A stretch of 64,000 nt of DNA. Source: Doris montereyensis (lineage: Eukaryota; Mollusca; Gastropoda; Nudibranchia; Dorididae). Of the stretch, positions 1 through 44,262 are shown piece by piece. Below the pieces are notes generated by a model, which was not told the DNA's origin, ran no database searches, and was given only the letters and a program-made list of their open reading frames with translations. The stretch is from NCBI GenBank assembly GCA_037039925.1, contig JAXRKP010000015.1, forward strand, positions 268,501 through 332,500, read 5' to 3'. Numbering within the stretch: the first letter of the stretch is position 1; each line of letters starts with the position of its first letter. The position numbers and the translations under genes were made by a program.

Positions 1-1030
1 GAAAGCTTCAACTTTCCCTTGTACTTTCAACACTCCAATCTCTTCATTCTACTGTGAAAAAGAGGTGGAGATATATTTTGACCTACGTGACATTTGACAA
101 TATAACCATGAACATGGTTTCTTTCTATTGACAGAAGATCCAGTCCTCCATTTAGGCTGACCATAGGTGTGCAATGTGATTAGCCACTGATATCTTTTAT
201 TTATATCAATCACTATTTCTTACTTGTGGGTGGAGCTTGTTAATAAAGTAATTGACATCTGTCCAGAAGTTGAGTCAGTCATACGAAGATAAGAGTCTTT
301 GGTTTTGTCCACTTTGCAGAGGGTCCACAGCCTGCATTTGAGATAGAGCTCCTGTGTGTTTTTGTATCTCTTTATAAGAAATATATAGAGTGTGTTGGAC
401 TCGGAAATGAACTATCACTTTCACCCCTTTAGAAAAATAGACTTTCTCTGTTTGGCATGGCATGGGTTGATCAGCGTAATTGGTCAAAATAAAGGCATTC
501 CTAAAAACGTCCTTGAGTGCACTGCAAAAATACTAAAAGAATAGAACCTAACAACAGAAAATGTAATTTTAGTTGAATGTGGATAGGTTTGCTGTTTGAC
601 TTTCTTTTTTGGGGGGGGGGGATTTGGGGAGTTGTTCTTTTGAGATGTGTGTTGTTTGTTCTCTGCTTGGTCCTTGCTTGTTTTGTTTTTTTTAAATGTT
701 ATAAATGTAGCTTTTAGCTTTGAGATGAGTTGATTCGTCAAAGTTTTTTATTTATATAATAGCCTATATTGTATATGAAATTAAACTCTTACAGGGTAGT
801 ATAGCATTGGTTCACTCATCTCTAATTTCAATCATAAAATCAGATCCTCCGGAATATGGGATCATATGTATAGAGAGATGTATTTAAACATAGATCTAAA
901 TAAACAATATTTTATATCCGTTGTATAAATATATCTTGCTCCCTCAATGCCATTCACTGTAATTTGCCCATTGCAACAATAGGTTTTATAAATAATGTAT
1001 TTTTATGGCTTGTATGTCTGCGCACAGATG
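1..1030. other. Upstream flank, no gene recognised
   Basis: AT-rich sequence without a convincing coding stretch on either strand; open frames here are short and lack recognisable motifs. A G-homopolymer is at 611-620. A 5' untranslated exon and promoter of the STAT gene could lie here, but I see no decisive TATA box, initiator or CpG-rich patch. Confidence 0.4.
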
Positions 1031-1375
1031 TCTATATATAATTATGAGTTTGTTGTTCTTTGTTGCCAAAGGCTTTGTTGTTGCCAGTCCACTAACAGTA
1101 GCCATATTATGCATGTATGTTCTAAATGATCCCAAGTTTGTTTTCATATGTGAAATTCGTCTACCAGAAGTGACGTTTAATTATTTAAAATTTCATTGTT
1201 TCCCAGTCTTTGAGTAAAATTCTAATTCACCTAGATTGAAATTTTGAACAGGTTGTAATTAAGAAGTAGGAACAGTGCTGTTCACACCTTCCTGAGTAAC
1301 CTCAGTATTGAATATTTACCAGATCTAATAATCATACTTGGTATCAGCTGAGATGTAACATGCTTGTTAACATTT
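1030..1375 (+). repeat. Dispersed repeat R1, copy 1
   Basis: About 330 bp shared with 40765-41095 (same strand) and about 11755-12085 (opposite strand). Common landmarks in order: a TATAATTNTGAGTT start, GCCAAAGGCTxTGTTG, a CCATTTTGAACAG-like block (here TTTTGAACAG near 1243), an ACCTCAGTAT block, and the end AACATGCTTGTTA. No terminal inverted repeat or coding capacity is visible. It ends about 50 bp upstream of the exon 1 acceptor. Confidence 0.75.
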
Positions 1376-1423
1376 AGTTTTGACATTTTCATTCACAATT
1401 TTCCTTCTATTCTGCTGTTACAG

Positions 1424-34777
<33,354 letters not shown>

Positions 34778-34854
34778 GTAAGTTGTTCTATTCATCCATT
34801 CACTAGGATAGATTGCTATAGCTTTTCCATCATAACCACTAGTAAAGATGGATT

Positions 34855-35175
34855 TTATAGTCTGTATCCACGTACAAGTGCAGGCTCACCGACTGTACAT
34901 CATTTATCCCCGAGCAGGTCATTTCATTCAAAGTCCTTTCAAACTACAGTACACAATCCTGTTAGGCTTTTCATACAAACACTCTGACAAGATCTTTCTC
35001 TACCTATAGTTGGGCACTCATTCATACCTGAGTTAAGTGAGCAAAGTAGAGTGAAGTACCTTTCCTAAGAGTACAATGTTGTGAGAGATAAAAACCCCAC
35101 CTGTGCCAGCCATGGGGCTTGAACCAGTGTCGTCGTGATTACAAGCTCTAGCTACAGTTCAGCTGCATGGCAGAT
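34855..35175 (-). repeat. SINE family D, copy 2 (inverted)
   Basis: Reverse complement of 9400-9740: TATAGTCTGTATCCA, AGGCTCACCGACTGTACATC, TCATTCAAAGTCCTTTCAAA, TCTGACAAGATCTTTCTCTA, and the inverted head GGGGCTTGAACCAGTG (B box GGTTCAAGCCC). Confidence 0.78.
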
Positions 35176-35654
35176 GGATTTTATGTCACCAAAAAAGTAG
35201 CAAGAGATGAAATTCTTTCCAATGAAAGAAATTATATGGCTCTCCTGACCTAGCACTGAGAGACTTAAAGCTATCACTTTTTCTTTTGCATGTGAACTTT
35301 TTTTTTTTTTGAGCAGAGGCCAGCATTTCAAATCAGATTAAGAGCTTGGAGAAAAACACAAAAATTTGCTTAACTTGCAGATGACAAGTTTTTATGAGAT
35401 TGCATGAAGCTAGCCTTACTTTCCCCTTTTGGCTATTCAGATTCTCTGGTTGATTTGATAGAAGTACTAGTAGTGATTCTGGTGCTGGTCACCAACAAAA
35501 GTCTCTAGATCTAATCGTGTAGATCTAGATAGATTTACTTATGATTTAGAGGCACTGGTGCGTATATTAATCACAAAGATATTCATCCCTCACAAATATT
35601 GCGATATTTCCTCAAATAAAAACCTGGATGTCTGGAAATGAATGCAACCGCTTG

Positions 35655-36350
35655 TCTGTTTCAACAGTCTCTGGCATTACTAATGTAAAGATTATTGAAA
35701 ATTTTCTCATGCCCTTTATGTCACTCACCACTCAGCAGAGTCTTAACTTACCACCGATAAAGAAACTGGCGCGCGACATGAAAGTCAATGAAAGATTGTG
35801 CAAGCCCGCGGTGACTTTCCACAGTCACAATATTGACGGCGAAAATAGCTAACCGTGTAAGTCTAAAATTAGTAACACCTATTTTTCTGCTTTTCTAGCA
35901 TTAGTAAGCGCCTATGCTTCGTCTAGTTAGGATTCCGTGGCACCAGAACCAGTAGAAACCCGTATAAAAACCATATGAGCAATCCATGTATCTCCATAGG
36001 GTCTAGATTTTAACACTTGCACACCATTTTTGTCTGTCAAAATAGATTAAAAAGCCGCAGCATCTGTTTCTTTCGTTTTCTCAAAACATCCAAAATTGGA
36101 CTTACACGGTTTGTGACTTTCACTGCCGATGATTTCTAGGTAACCATGTAGCCCGTAGGTAACATTCCGTCCTCAGGTATAAATACTAAATTTTCCTTTT
36201 CGCCTACTATTCTGGGACCGTGAACTTGACAAATGTATTGTTGATAGCTAGATGAATCCAGTGATACCAGATTGACCGTTTACTGTCAGAGAATACAGAA
36301 TTTTCTCTCGAGTTAAGGGAAGTTTACCCTTACCTACAAAATATTCTGTA
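35655..36350 (+). repeat. Dispersed repeat R2, copy 2
   Basis: Opens with ACAGTCTCTGGCATTACTAA and ends with CCCTTACCTACAAAATATTC, the two ends shared with 2443-2870. The interior differs and has no clear ORF. Confidence 0.5.
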
Positions 36351-37014
36351 ATTAGTAATTAATACATCTTTTGGACGTTTCTGTACTGGAATCTTGTGGA
36401 TAAATGATAATTTTACCAGTAAAAAAAAACAACCCCAGAATATCGACATTTTGGTCCCAAACTTACCAATCCGGGTGCCACCCCATCCCCTCAATGTGCT
36501 CGTCACGATGTTCTTGAAAGAGAACAACTTGTCATACATACTGTCTACTTTCAGTGACATGGATAACAAAGCGTGAAATGGCTTGATATAATCACGTCTG
36601 TGAGCCTTCACATGTATGCATATACAACAAGATCCTATAATATTTAACTCCTTTTTACAAATTATTCTTTCGTTCTCTCAGACTGCCGATGACGCCTCTT
36701 GGGTCGATAAATCAAGATTTCGCTGATCTAGAAATCAACATGACGGATTCGTCCCCACGATATTGATCAGCAAGACTTTGCCGCAATTACTGTAGATCAG
36801 CTTTTGACCAATCACAGATTTTAAACTCCAAAGAATGGCAAAAGATATGTGCAAATTTGTTAGATTGGGGGGGGGGGTATGTTTAGCTCCTTTTTTAATG
36901 AGATCTGCTGGAAGGCAATTAGACATTATTGCTTAATACAATAAGCAATTTGTATCATGTTGAGATTTGGTCTTCTGCAAGCAGGGTGTCACTAGAAAAC
37001 TAGATATATGTAAA

Positions 37015-37640
37015 TGAATCATTACAATTTATTGTCATTGACTTTACCTAGTATCATTACCATCATTACAATTTATTGTCATTGACTTTACCTAGTATCA
37101 TTACCATCATTACAATTTATTGTCACTGACTTTACCTAGGATCATTACCATCATTACAATTTATTGTCACTGACTTTACCTAGTATCATTACCATCATTA
37201 CAATTTATTGTCACTGACTTTACCTAGTATCATTACCATCATTACAATTTATTGTCACTGACTTTACCTAGTATCATTACCATCATTACAATTTATTGTC
37301 ACTGACTTTATCTAGTATCATTACCATCATTACAATTTATTGTCATTGACTTTACCTCTTGTACCATTACCATCATTACAATTTATTGTGATTGACTTTA
37401 CCTTGTATCATTACCATCATTACAATTTATTGTCACTGACTTTACCTCTTGTACCATTACCATCATTACAATTTATTGTGATTGACTTTACCTTGTATCA
37501 TTACCATCATTACAATTTATTGTCACTGACCTTACCTAGTATCATTACCATCATTACAATTTATTGTGACTGACTTTACTTTGTATCATTACCATCATTA
37601 CAATTTATTGTCACTGACTTTACCATGTGTCATTATTACC
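37015..37640 (+). repeat. 44-bp minisatellite, about 14 copies
   Basis: Unit: CATTACCATCATTACAATTT, ATTGTCACTGACTTTACCTA, GTAT. Very homogeneous, with CTTGTACC variants in two units. The 77-codon ORF across it is an artefact of the repeat. Confidence 0.95.
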
Positions 37641-37795
37641 ATGCCCATGATTACATTCATAGTCAGAAATCGTCATTGTTAATCAAAGCATTTGAACTCT
37701 GAACTGTCACAGAAATCTTTGTATAATAGTGTTAAACAGTATGTGTTGAATGGAGTGGAATCATATGTGACCTGCAATGTTTGTTCATGGTTGAA

Positions 37796-37925
37796 GATGC
37801 TATTGGCAGGTCCTACGTCTTTCCTTTCACTCTTTCATTTGTACTTTATTATCTTGCAGTTTTTTCTCGTAATTCACCCTGAGATCACTGCATGTGGTGG
37901 ACAGGAGACATTTCAATGGGACTAA
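37796..37925 (+). repeat. Dispersed module T, copy
   Basis: TGGCAGGTCCTACGTCTTTC, CTTTCACTCTTTCATTTGTA, TTCACCCTGAGATCACTGCA, GTGGTGGACAGGAGACATTT. Confidence 0.78.
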
Positions 37926-37999
37926 CAAACTTTTCGTTCCTTCACTTGTCTTTCATCTTGTTGTTTCCTCTTAACCCTTTCATGGTTAATCCGACCTTC

Positions 38000-38185
38000 A
38001 GCTTTTCAGACAGGGTTATCCAGAGGTAAATTGTCTGCCTCTCAGCCAAAGGTTGTGGGTTTGTGCTCTGACAGGTTGAAACATTTTCTTGAGTTTTTCG
38101 ACTAAAAGTCAAACCTCTGGTCCAGGACGATGGATCGACACTTAGTGCCATCAGAGACGGACGATGAAAAAGAGCCATTACTCAA
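38000..38185 (+). repeat. SINE family B, copy (diverged)
   Basis: TCTGCCTCTCAGCCAAAGGT, GACAGGTTGAAACATTTTCT, GGTCCAGGACGATGGATCGA, GCCATCAGAGACGGACGATG; same order as at 24885 and 41150. Confidence 0.68.
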
Positions 38186-39803
38186 TCTTCTAATTTTTTT
38201 ATGTCTATTCAGGTATGGGTTGTTTTTTTGACACGTTGAAAGGACCTCCGGGATTTTCAGATGAGACTTCCGAGATTTTTAAAGATTTTCAGATGAGACT
38301 TCTGAGATTTTTTAATTGCCGCGAGGGAGCCAATTTTCCTGGAAAAATGACGCGTCACCGGTCGTTCTCGCAGGCAAGGCCTAAGCCGACACCGTTTCCA
38401 CCGGACCGAACTCTTACCTGTTGCCTGTAGGCCTATCCTAATTTCATTAGCTGAATAGCCATCGGCCATTGTTGTAACCTGTATGGGACAAATACCGGAA
38501 ACAATGACTTTACTTCAATTTCATTGGCTGGTAAATGAATAATCGTGTCTACCGCGAAATTACACCAATAATCAATGATGATTGTCTTTGTTATCCGTAT
38601 CACTCATCACAAACCGCAGCTAGTGGTCACTTCATTATTCAAAATTCACTCATGCTCACCACTCTTATTGTTCTCGCTCTCTTGGTGCCTAAAGTAATTC
38701 ATTTTTTATTGGATTAATCGAGTGTGATTTTTTCATTTTTGAATTGTTAAGTCAATTGTTCTCTTGTGCTTAGTCTGTTGTTAGAAACTAGATCTAGACT
38801 GATAGATCTATTATTTTTTTTATTATGGAATGTCAATCAACGTGGAATGAAAAGTAGGTCTAGATCTAGAATCTAGTCCCCAAAAACTTGCTAGAATCTA
38901 GGACTAGATCATGAATCTAGTTGCAACTGACCAGAAGTCTATTAGCTAGTCTGGACTGTTTGGTTTAGATTAGTTCTATCACAATGTTATAACAAAGACT
39001 TGTCTGGATCTCCAGTGTTTAACCAAAAATACGTTCTTATTTAAAGTAGGTATTTATCTACATTTAGAGAGATCCAGATCTCTAGACTTAACAGATTAAG
39101 AACATGGCTTAAAGTACAAATCTTCAACAAAGCCTTGCCACCTTCAGCCCAAACCTGCTTGTCAGCCTGCTGCCAAACAGCCCAACATCTTTACTTTTTT
39201 CAAGAGAAACTCTGAAAATAATTCAGAGGAGCTTCACAGTATTAGTACTACTACCAGCCATTCTGTGAAGCACAGGAAACTACATTCAAAATGTTTTTCC
39301 TTATAGAAAAGATTGTAAATAACGAGTTAGGGATTTGTTCTTTGTGGTAGTGTGTTACATTCAGTAAAATAACACTACTAGATATTCACTATTGGTAACC
39401 CAGTTTTGCTGACAAGTTAAAAAAAATAATGGCTTTTCTCTGCTTTGGTTATCATCATTATCATCATGGCTTGGGGCATAGGTCATCAGTATCAGCATGA
39501 GGCAATAAATAGGGCCTACTGCAAATTTTTGTGTGCATTATTGGGTACGTACATACTTGAAAACTCGGATCCTTACGTAGAGTTCAGGGTTTTTTTTTCA
39601 AGGTTGTCCCCATCCCTGGTCTTTTGAATTGGTGTCTTTTCTTCCTTTGAGTTTTTTTTCAACATGGGGAAACATTTGATTTTTGATTCTGACAATGTTC
39701 TTAAAGTAATAACTGCTTTCTTTTATTGTTATTCTTTCATTTCATGCCCTTTTTAAAAAAAATTCCGGTTTCTTTGCGTATTTATTTTGTGAGATAGCAG
39801 GTA

Positions 39804-40259
39804 CAGTGGTCTCCGCCTACCAGTGCAGGGCCGATTTCTCCTTTCCTACTGGTCACAAAACTCGGTAGCTCGTTACATCAAACAATTAGGCCTAATTGAG
39901 TTTTAATCCAGTTCAAGGTTTGCAAGTGTCTCATGCAGACGCGAACCGTAGGTGTCAATTGCCTCATTCAACCGATGGGTGCCTGTCGTCAACATAAAAG
40001 TTCAAAAGCCTGATGCTGGCTCGGTAGAACCGAGCACGGGAATTCATAGATTCTAATTCTAGACCTACAACACGATGTAGGTTCAGTAGATGGTGAGAAA
40101 CATGTCATTGCTGGTTTCAAGTTGAACATCTGTTAATTGCATTCAGTGTAGCAGACCATTTAGTCTTGTGATGTAAGAGAAATCAGCGTCTCAGTGTTAA
40201 CCATTAAAAGCAAAAGTGATTGATTACAAAAAAAGTAACCTCTAAGTCATAGACCACTG
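39804..40259. mobile_element. mariner/Tc1-like MITE, 456 bp, TA target duplication
   Basis: TA at 39802-39803 and 40260-40261. The left end is CAGTGGTCTCCGCCTACC; the inverted right end is CAGTGGTCTATGACTTAG (nine matching bases before divergence). TA duplication with a CAGT terminus fits Tc1/mariner. No ORF. Related termini at 8222. Confidence 0.78.
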
Positions 40260-40764
40260 TATTGTATATTTTCATTGTTTATTGGCCCTCACATCCGCCA
40301 GACGTTGTTATTTCAGGTTTAAAACTTCTTGTGAAATTCAGTTTATGTGACAAATAAAATGTTTATTTTTTCTTGGTTTATATTTGTATTCACATCTTTC
40401 ACATCACTTCAGAATTGTCAAAAGTTCATTTTCATCATAGGAATAGGATGTTTAATGGGCAAAATACAGCAATGATTCTTATGGCCCTCTTTTCTTTTCT
40501 CTATTTCTTTTCATATTAATTTTATTCTATTCCATTGATCACATTCAAAATGCCTTATTTCACAATGTAAGTTTTATAGAATGTCATTGTCAATGTCATT
40601 GCTGAAGTGAAAACTCCATAACATGATTTTCATAATTCTGATTTTGTTGTTAAATCCTGAAACATTACCCTGTGAATTTTATTCTGAATATGAATTGATT
40701 TTTAAAATGAAATAAAGCAGCTGATGTGCTGTTGCCTCATAATCGTGGATTGCTGGACTTCATC

Positions 40765-41095
40765 ATCTATATATTTAATTCTGAGTTGGTCATTCATTGT
40801 TTGCCAAAGGCTCTGTTGCCAGGTCACTAGGGTAATCATATTTTGCATATGCGTTCTAAATAATCCCAAGATCATTTTCATTTAAGGAAGTTTTCTACCA
40901 AAACTGGTTTAATTATTAAAAATTTCGCTGGGTAGAATTTTCATTCACTTAAGCCGCCATTTTGAACAGATTTTATAATTTAAAGTTCCGTTCAGGTCTA
41001 CCTGCACAACCTCAGTATCAAATAATGACCCGGTTTCATGATTGTACGTGGTATCACCCAGGATGTGACATGCTTGTTATTGATATTATGCTGTT
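40765..41095 (+). repeat. Dispersed repeat R1, copy 3
   Basis: TTAATTCTGAGTTGGTCATT, GCCAAAGGCTCTGTTGCCAG, GCCGCCATTTTGAACAG, ACCTCAGTATCAAATAATGA, ACATGCTTGTTATTG. Confidence 0.82.
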
Positions 41096-41149
41096 CTCAT
41101 TTCACCACTCATGTGCATGGATTTATCTCTCCCTTCAAAGTGTGGGTTT

Positions 41150-41410
41150 GGGATATGGTGGTACAGAGGTAAGGTGTCTGCCTCTCAAGCAAATATTTGT
41201 GGGTCGGTGCCCCAACAGGTTGACATCTTTCTCAGGTTTTTCAGTTAAGACCCATTCCCCAGCTGGTCTAGGTAGGTGGATGAACACCTAGTCTCATTGG
41301 AGAAGGAGGACAAAAAGGAAGTCCCGTGTGTAGATTATAACTCTCTTTACGTGTTTAAGTTAAAGATCCCTTAGGTGTTTACAGGGCTGTGTGGGCAAAG
41401 TTTTAAAAAG
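41150..41410 (+). repeat. SINE family B, copy
   Basis: GGTGTCTGCCTCTCAAGCAA, B-box position GGGTCGGTGCCCC, GGTCTAGGTAGGTGGATGAA, CTCATTGGAGAAGGAGGACA, TTACAGGGCTGTGTGGGCAA. A module T copy (41405-41560) follows directly. Confidence 0.75.
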
Positions 41411-41560
41411 TGTGGGCGCTGCTGATATGTCCCAGTACTTCCTCCATGTCACTATTTCGCATGTCTTTTATTTTGCTGTTTTCTCTTAATTTACCCTGAA
41501 ATCACTGCGTGTGGTGAACACATGGTACAGAGTTAATTCCAATGAAACATCTTTCAAAGT
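41405..41560 (+). repeat. Dispersed module T, copy joined to SINE B
   Basis: GCTGATATGTCCCAGTACTT, TATTTCGCATGTCTTTTATT, TTACCCTGAAATCACTGCGT, GTGGTGAACACATGGTAC, AATTCCAATGAAAC. Confidence 0.75.
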
Positions 41561-41599
41561 ACGTTTATTCTCATAGTAAGATTAATAACGATAGATGCC

Positions 41600-41700
41600 A
41601 AGTTCTTTCAAGGCCATTATGGCTCATAAAGTTGTAGCTTATCCCGGTCCCAGTTTCTATGGGCAGCCACAGAGAGAATTTCTACGACACCTAGCTTATC
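41600..41700 (-). repeat. SINE family C, end fragment
   Basis: TTCTTTCAAGGCCATTATGG, then TCATAAAGTTGTAGCTTATC and CCCAGTTTCTA, parallel to 33300-33355. Confidence 0.6.
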
Positions 41701-41955
41701 GGTAAAAACTTATGAAACTGTGTGTATCAATTGGAAGGATGCTCATAGAGGAGCTGAGAATGCCTTCTTATAATAAGCACACCCATTGCCCAATGAACGT
41801 ATATTTGTGTTACTCAAATTGATGTGAGAATTTCAAAGATTCAAAGTATACGCTGCCACCCAATACACATAATGTGTGGTGTGACATAATATGATCCACA
41901 TGCCTGTAAGACTGTTCGATGTCATCAGTTTATGTTGCACGAGTGGCTACACACG

Positions 41956-43640
41956 ATGTGTAACTGCTCTTCTAGATGACTGGTTACACACTACCTTTCT
42001 CAATACATGATCTTGAGGAGCACCGCAACTATTGGAAACGTGTTCTGTCAGGTTGTGTTGCAATAATTGCTTTCTTTGTAGAAGAGATTTCCCTTTTCGA
42101 GGTAGTGATGAGATTGATTACTCCAGAGACAACACTCATTATTTGGGCATCTTGGAACTGATTGGGCAATGTGATCCATTTTCGTTGCAATACATACAGA
42201 AATAACCATCATTCTTCGCAGTCTGTTTGATGGATCACCGGACACGTAGAGCATTTTCTGAAATTCATCAATATCTCCAGTCACACAGGGCAGAGTCTTG
42301 CTGACCCTCTGCTTTAATACTTGTTAGATCAGGATATCAGCTTCGGAAAATTACCGCCGTCAGAAATGATATTGCTAGCAATGTGTCCAGCATGAAACGA
42401 ATCTTGAAAAATAATAGTTTAGCGGACTATAATACCCACTCTTTGAATCTCGTTAATCAGCCAGCTGTGGGTTGTTGCGTTGAGGCAGCTTCATCCTTTT
42501 GAATGCTTACAGTGCTTGTTTACATTCTCTCTAGCATCAACACATCTTTGGGTTGTTCTGATGTCCTATTTTACTGAGCGGCCTGAATGCCCTGTTCCAA
42601 AACACCCATCGGACACTCGATGTTCTGCTCGAGCTGATGTCACAGAAGCAGTTTTCAGGGGGTACTACCAGTTTCAAAATGCTCTCCGAGAAATCTCTGA
42701 CAATGCTTCTCAGATTTGCAGAATGGTAGCACACGAAATGAAGCCGATGGATTGGCCAAATACTTACACATCTTTGAAGTTGCCATAATGTGTGAACTTT
42801 GGAATGAAATTTTGAAAACGTTTCACACAACCTCAGTATGCTGCAAAGTCCCACCATCAATTAACACAAGCTATTATGGCTCTTCTGAAGAGCTTGTACT
42901 ATTATTAATTCTTCCATGAATGCCGAAAAACGTTTGCTTATCATATCATGAGCATCAGGCACATGATCGTTGTCGTAGCAGCATGATATTACTAATTACT
43001 ATACACATCTGGAAGTCCATGATTACCTACGCGTGTCAGTGGTGGAGATGCCACATATGTTGTCGAAAGGATGTCGTTGTGGAAGGGATGTCATTGTGGA
43101 AGGGATGTCGTTGTGGAAGGGATGTTGTTGTGGAAGGGATGTCATTGTGGAAGGGATGTTGTTGTGGAAGGGATGTCGTTGTGGAAGGGATGTCATTGTG
43201 GAAGAGATGTTGGGCCAGCCAAAGTTAAAAGTCACACCTTTTATGTCATCATCGAGCAACTGAAAAAAGGCACTACAAAAAACGTTTTGAGGCATATTCT
43301 ATGGTGATACAGAGGTTTGGTGTTTTGACTGAGTATGACTAATCTGGTGAAGATATCGATATTGGTATTTCGTAACATTTTTGTGTGTAATCAAAGAATT
43401 TGTCTTCCGACTTCCCAGCAGAATTTTTTTCAATTTATATGGCTAGTGTAAAGAGCAGACCCGATGAAACAACACTTAATGAAACAGAGGGTTGTTCAAG
43501 AGTGGAACTTTACAGGAGATTTTTTTCTCCAAAAGACTAATATCATGTATTTCATTAGTTTCAAGGCTTCTAAGCATAGTAGAGAAAACGAAAGTGAAAG
43601 ATTAAGTACCAATGAAGACTATGTAAAGTGTGTGTGTGTG
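41956..43640 (+). pseudogene. Decayed hAT-type transposase (ZMYM1-like / DUF4371 type)
   Basis: In three shifting frames the segment reads EEHRNYWKRVLSGCVAIIAF (about 42010-42080), DNTHYLGILELIGQCDPF (42125-42175), IASNVSSMKRILKNNSLADY then HSLNLV (42370-42460), VGCCVEA (42470-42490), ERPECPVPKHPSDTRCSARA (42577-42636), GYYQFQNALREISDNA and ELWNEILKTFH. This order (HREYW..FxGLLE..FDPF, then DGASNM-like, HSLNL, then TRWSAR) is the pattern of TTF-zinc-finger/ZMYM1-like hAT proteins. Many frameshifts and stops; termini and target duplications not found. Confidence 0.72.
43062..43208 (+). repeat. 17-bp minisatellite within the hAT remnant
   Basis: About eight units of GATGTCGTTGTGGAAGG / GATGTCATTGTGGAAGG. 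Being in a former coding region, it gives GRDVVVEGM-like frames; these are artefacts. Confidence 0.92.
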
Positions 43641-43924
43641 GAACTTTGTTTCTGTATGCGGATATAATAAAGACTTGTAATGCATATTATCACATTAATT
43701 CAAACTTATACTTTATACACGAAGACGCTTAATCCGAAATTCATGGGATTAGAGATGTTTTTTCGGTTTAAACGTTTTTGGACTATCAAAAAGGCAAATA
43801 ATAGTGATAGTGGAAAATGTGTTTTGTGTAATGTCTAGGCCAACACAGCCCGCATTAGAAACAACGTATGTGCTATACGTCTGTACACACGCATTGCTTG
43901 TCCACACACAAAGACAAACAGTGA

Positions 43925-44127
43925 GGCAATTGGCATGTCCAAAGTGAAGGATAATGACATCAAATGATATTAAAGTTAAAGCCCCATAGGAACAAAGACG
44001 AGACAAATAAAAGGAATAGTTGTGAACAATCTTTGGCCACCATGGGAATTGAACCTGAGACCTCTACGTCAACAGCTATCGCCTCGCCATGAAAGGAAAG
44101 CATGCTACTAACCAAGCTAACTAGCAG
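43925..44127 (-). repeat. SINE family A, copy 1 (inverted, tRNA-derived)
   Basis: The reverse complement starts TAGTTAGCTTGGTTAGTAGC (A-box-like), has TTTCATGGCGAGGCGATAGC, CAGGTTCAATTCCCATGG (B-box GGTTCAATTCC), and the tail TCGTCTTTGTTCCTATGGGG and GATGTCATTATCCTTCACTT. The same family is at 51167-51376. Its head directly abuts 35-bp satellite units. Confidence 0.82.
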
Positions 44128-44262
44128 GTGAAGTACTACACGCCTTGCCTTGTGTGCACCAGCTGAAGTATAACACGCCTTGCCTTGTATGCACCAGGTT
44201 AAATATTATATGCCTTGCCTTGTGTCCACCAGGTGAAGTATTACACGCCTTGCCTTGTGTGC
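44128..44262 (+). repeat. 35-bp satellite, four units left of the RTE insertion
   Basis: Units of GGTGAAGTACTACACGCCTT then GCCTTGTGTGCACCA, the same as the array at 47575-49815. They stop at the (GAAA)n tail of the minus-strand LINE. Confidence 0.9.

Larger units (their letters stand above)
34778..41955. other. Repeat-rich DNA downstream of exon 19 (possible long STAT intron)
   Basis: Contains SINE D (34855-35175), R2 (35655-36350), a 44-bp minisatellite (37015-37640), module T copies, SINE B copies, a mariner-like MITE and R1 copy 3. Gaps at 35180-35650, 36350-37015, 38190-39800 and 40262-40760 show nothing recognised beyond AT-rich sequence with many AGATCTAGA-like words near 38780-38930. 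Confidence 0.6.

Noticed and set aside
43023..43307. Three overlapping ORFs with GRDVVVEGM or PQRHPFHNDI repeats
   Set aside because: Translations of the 17-bp minisatellite in a decayed transposase.
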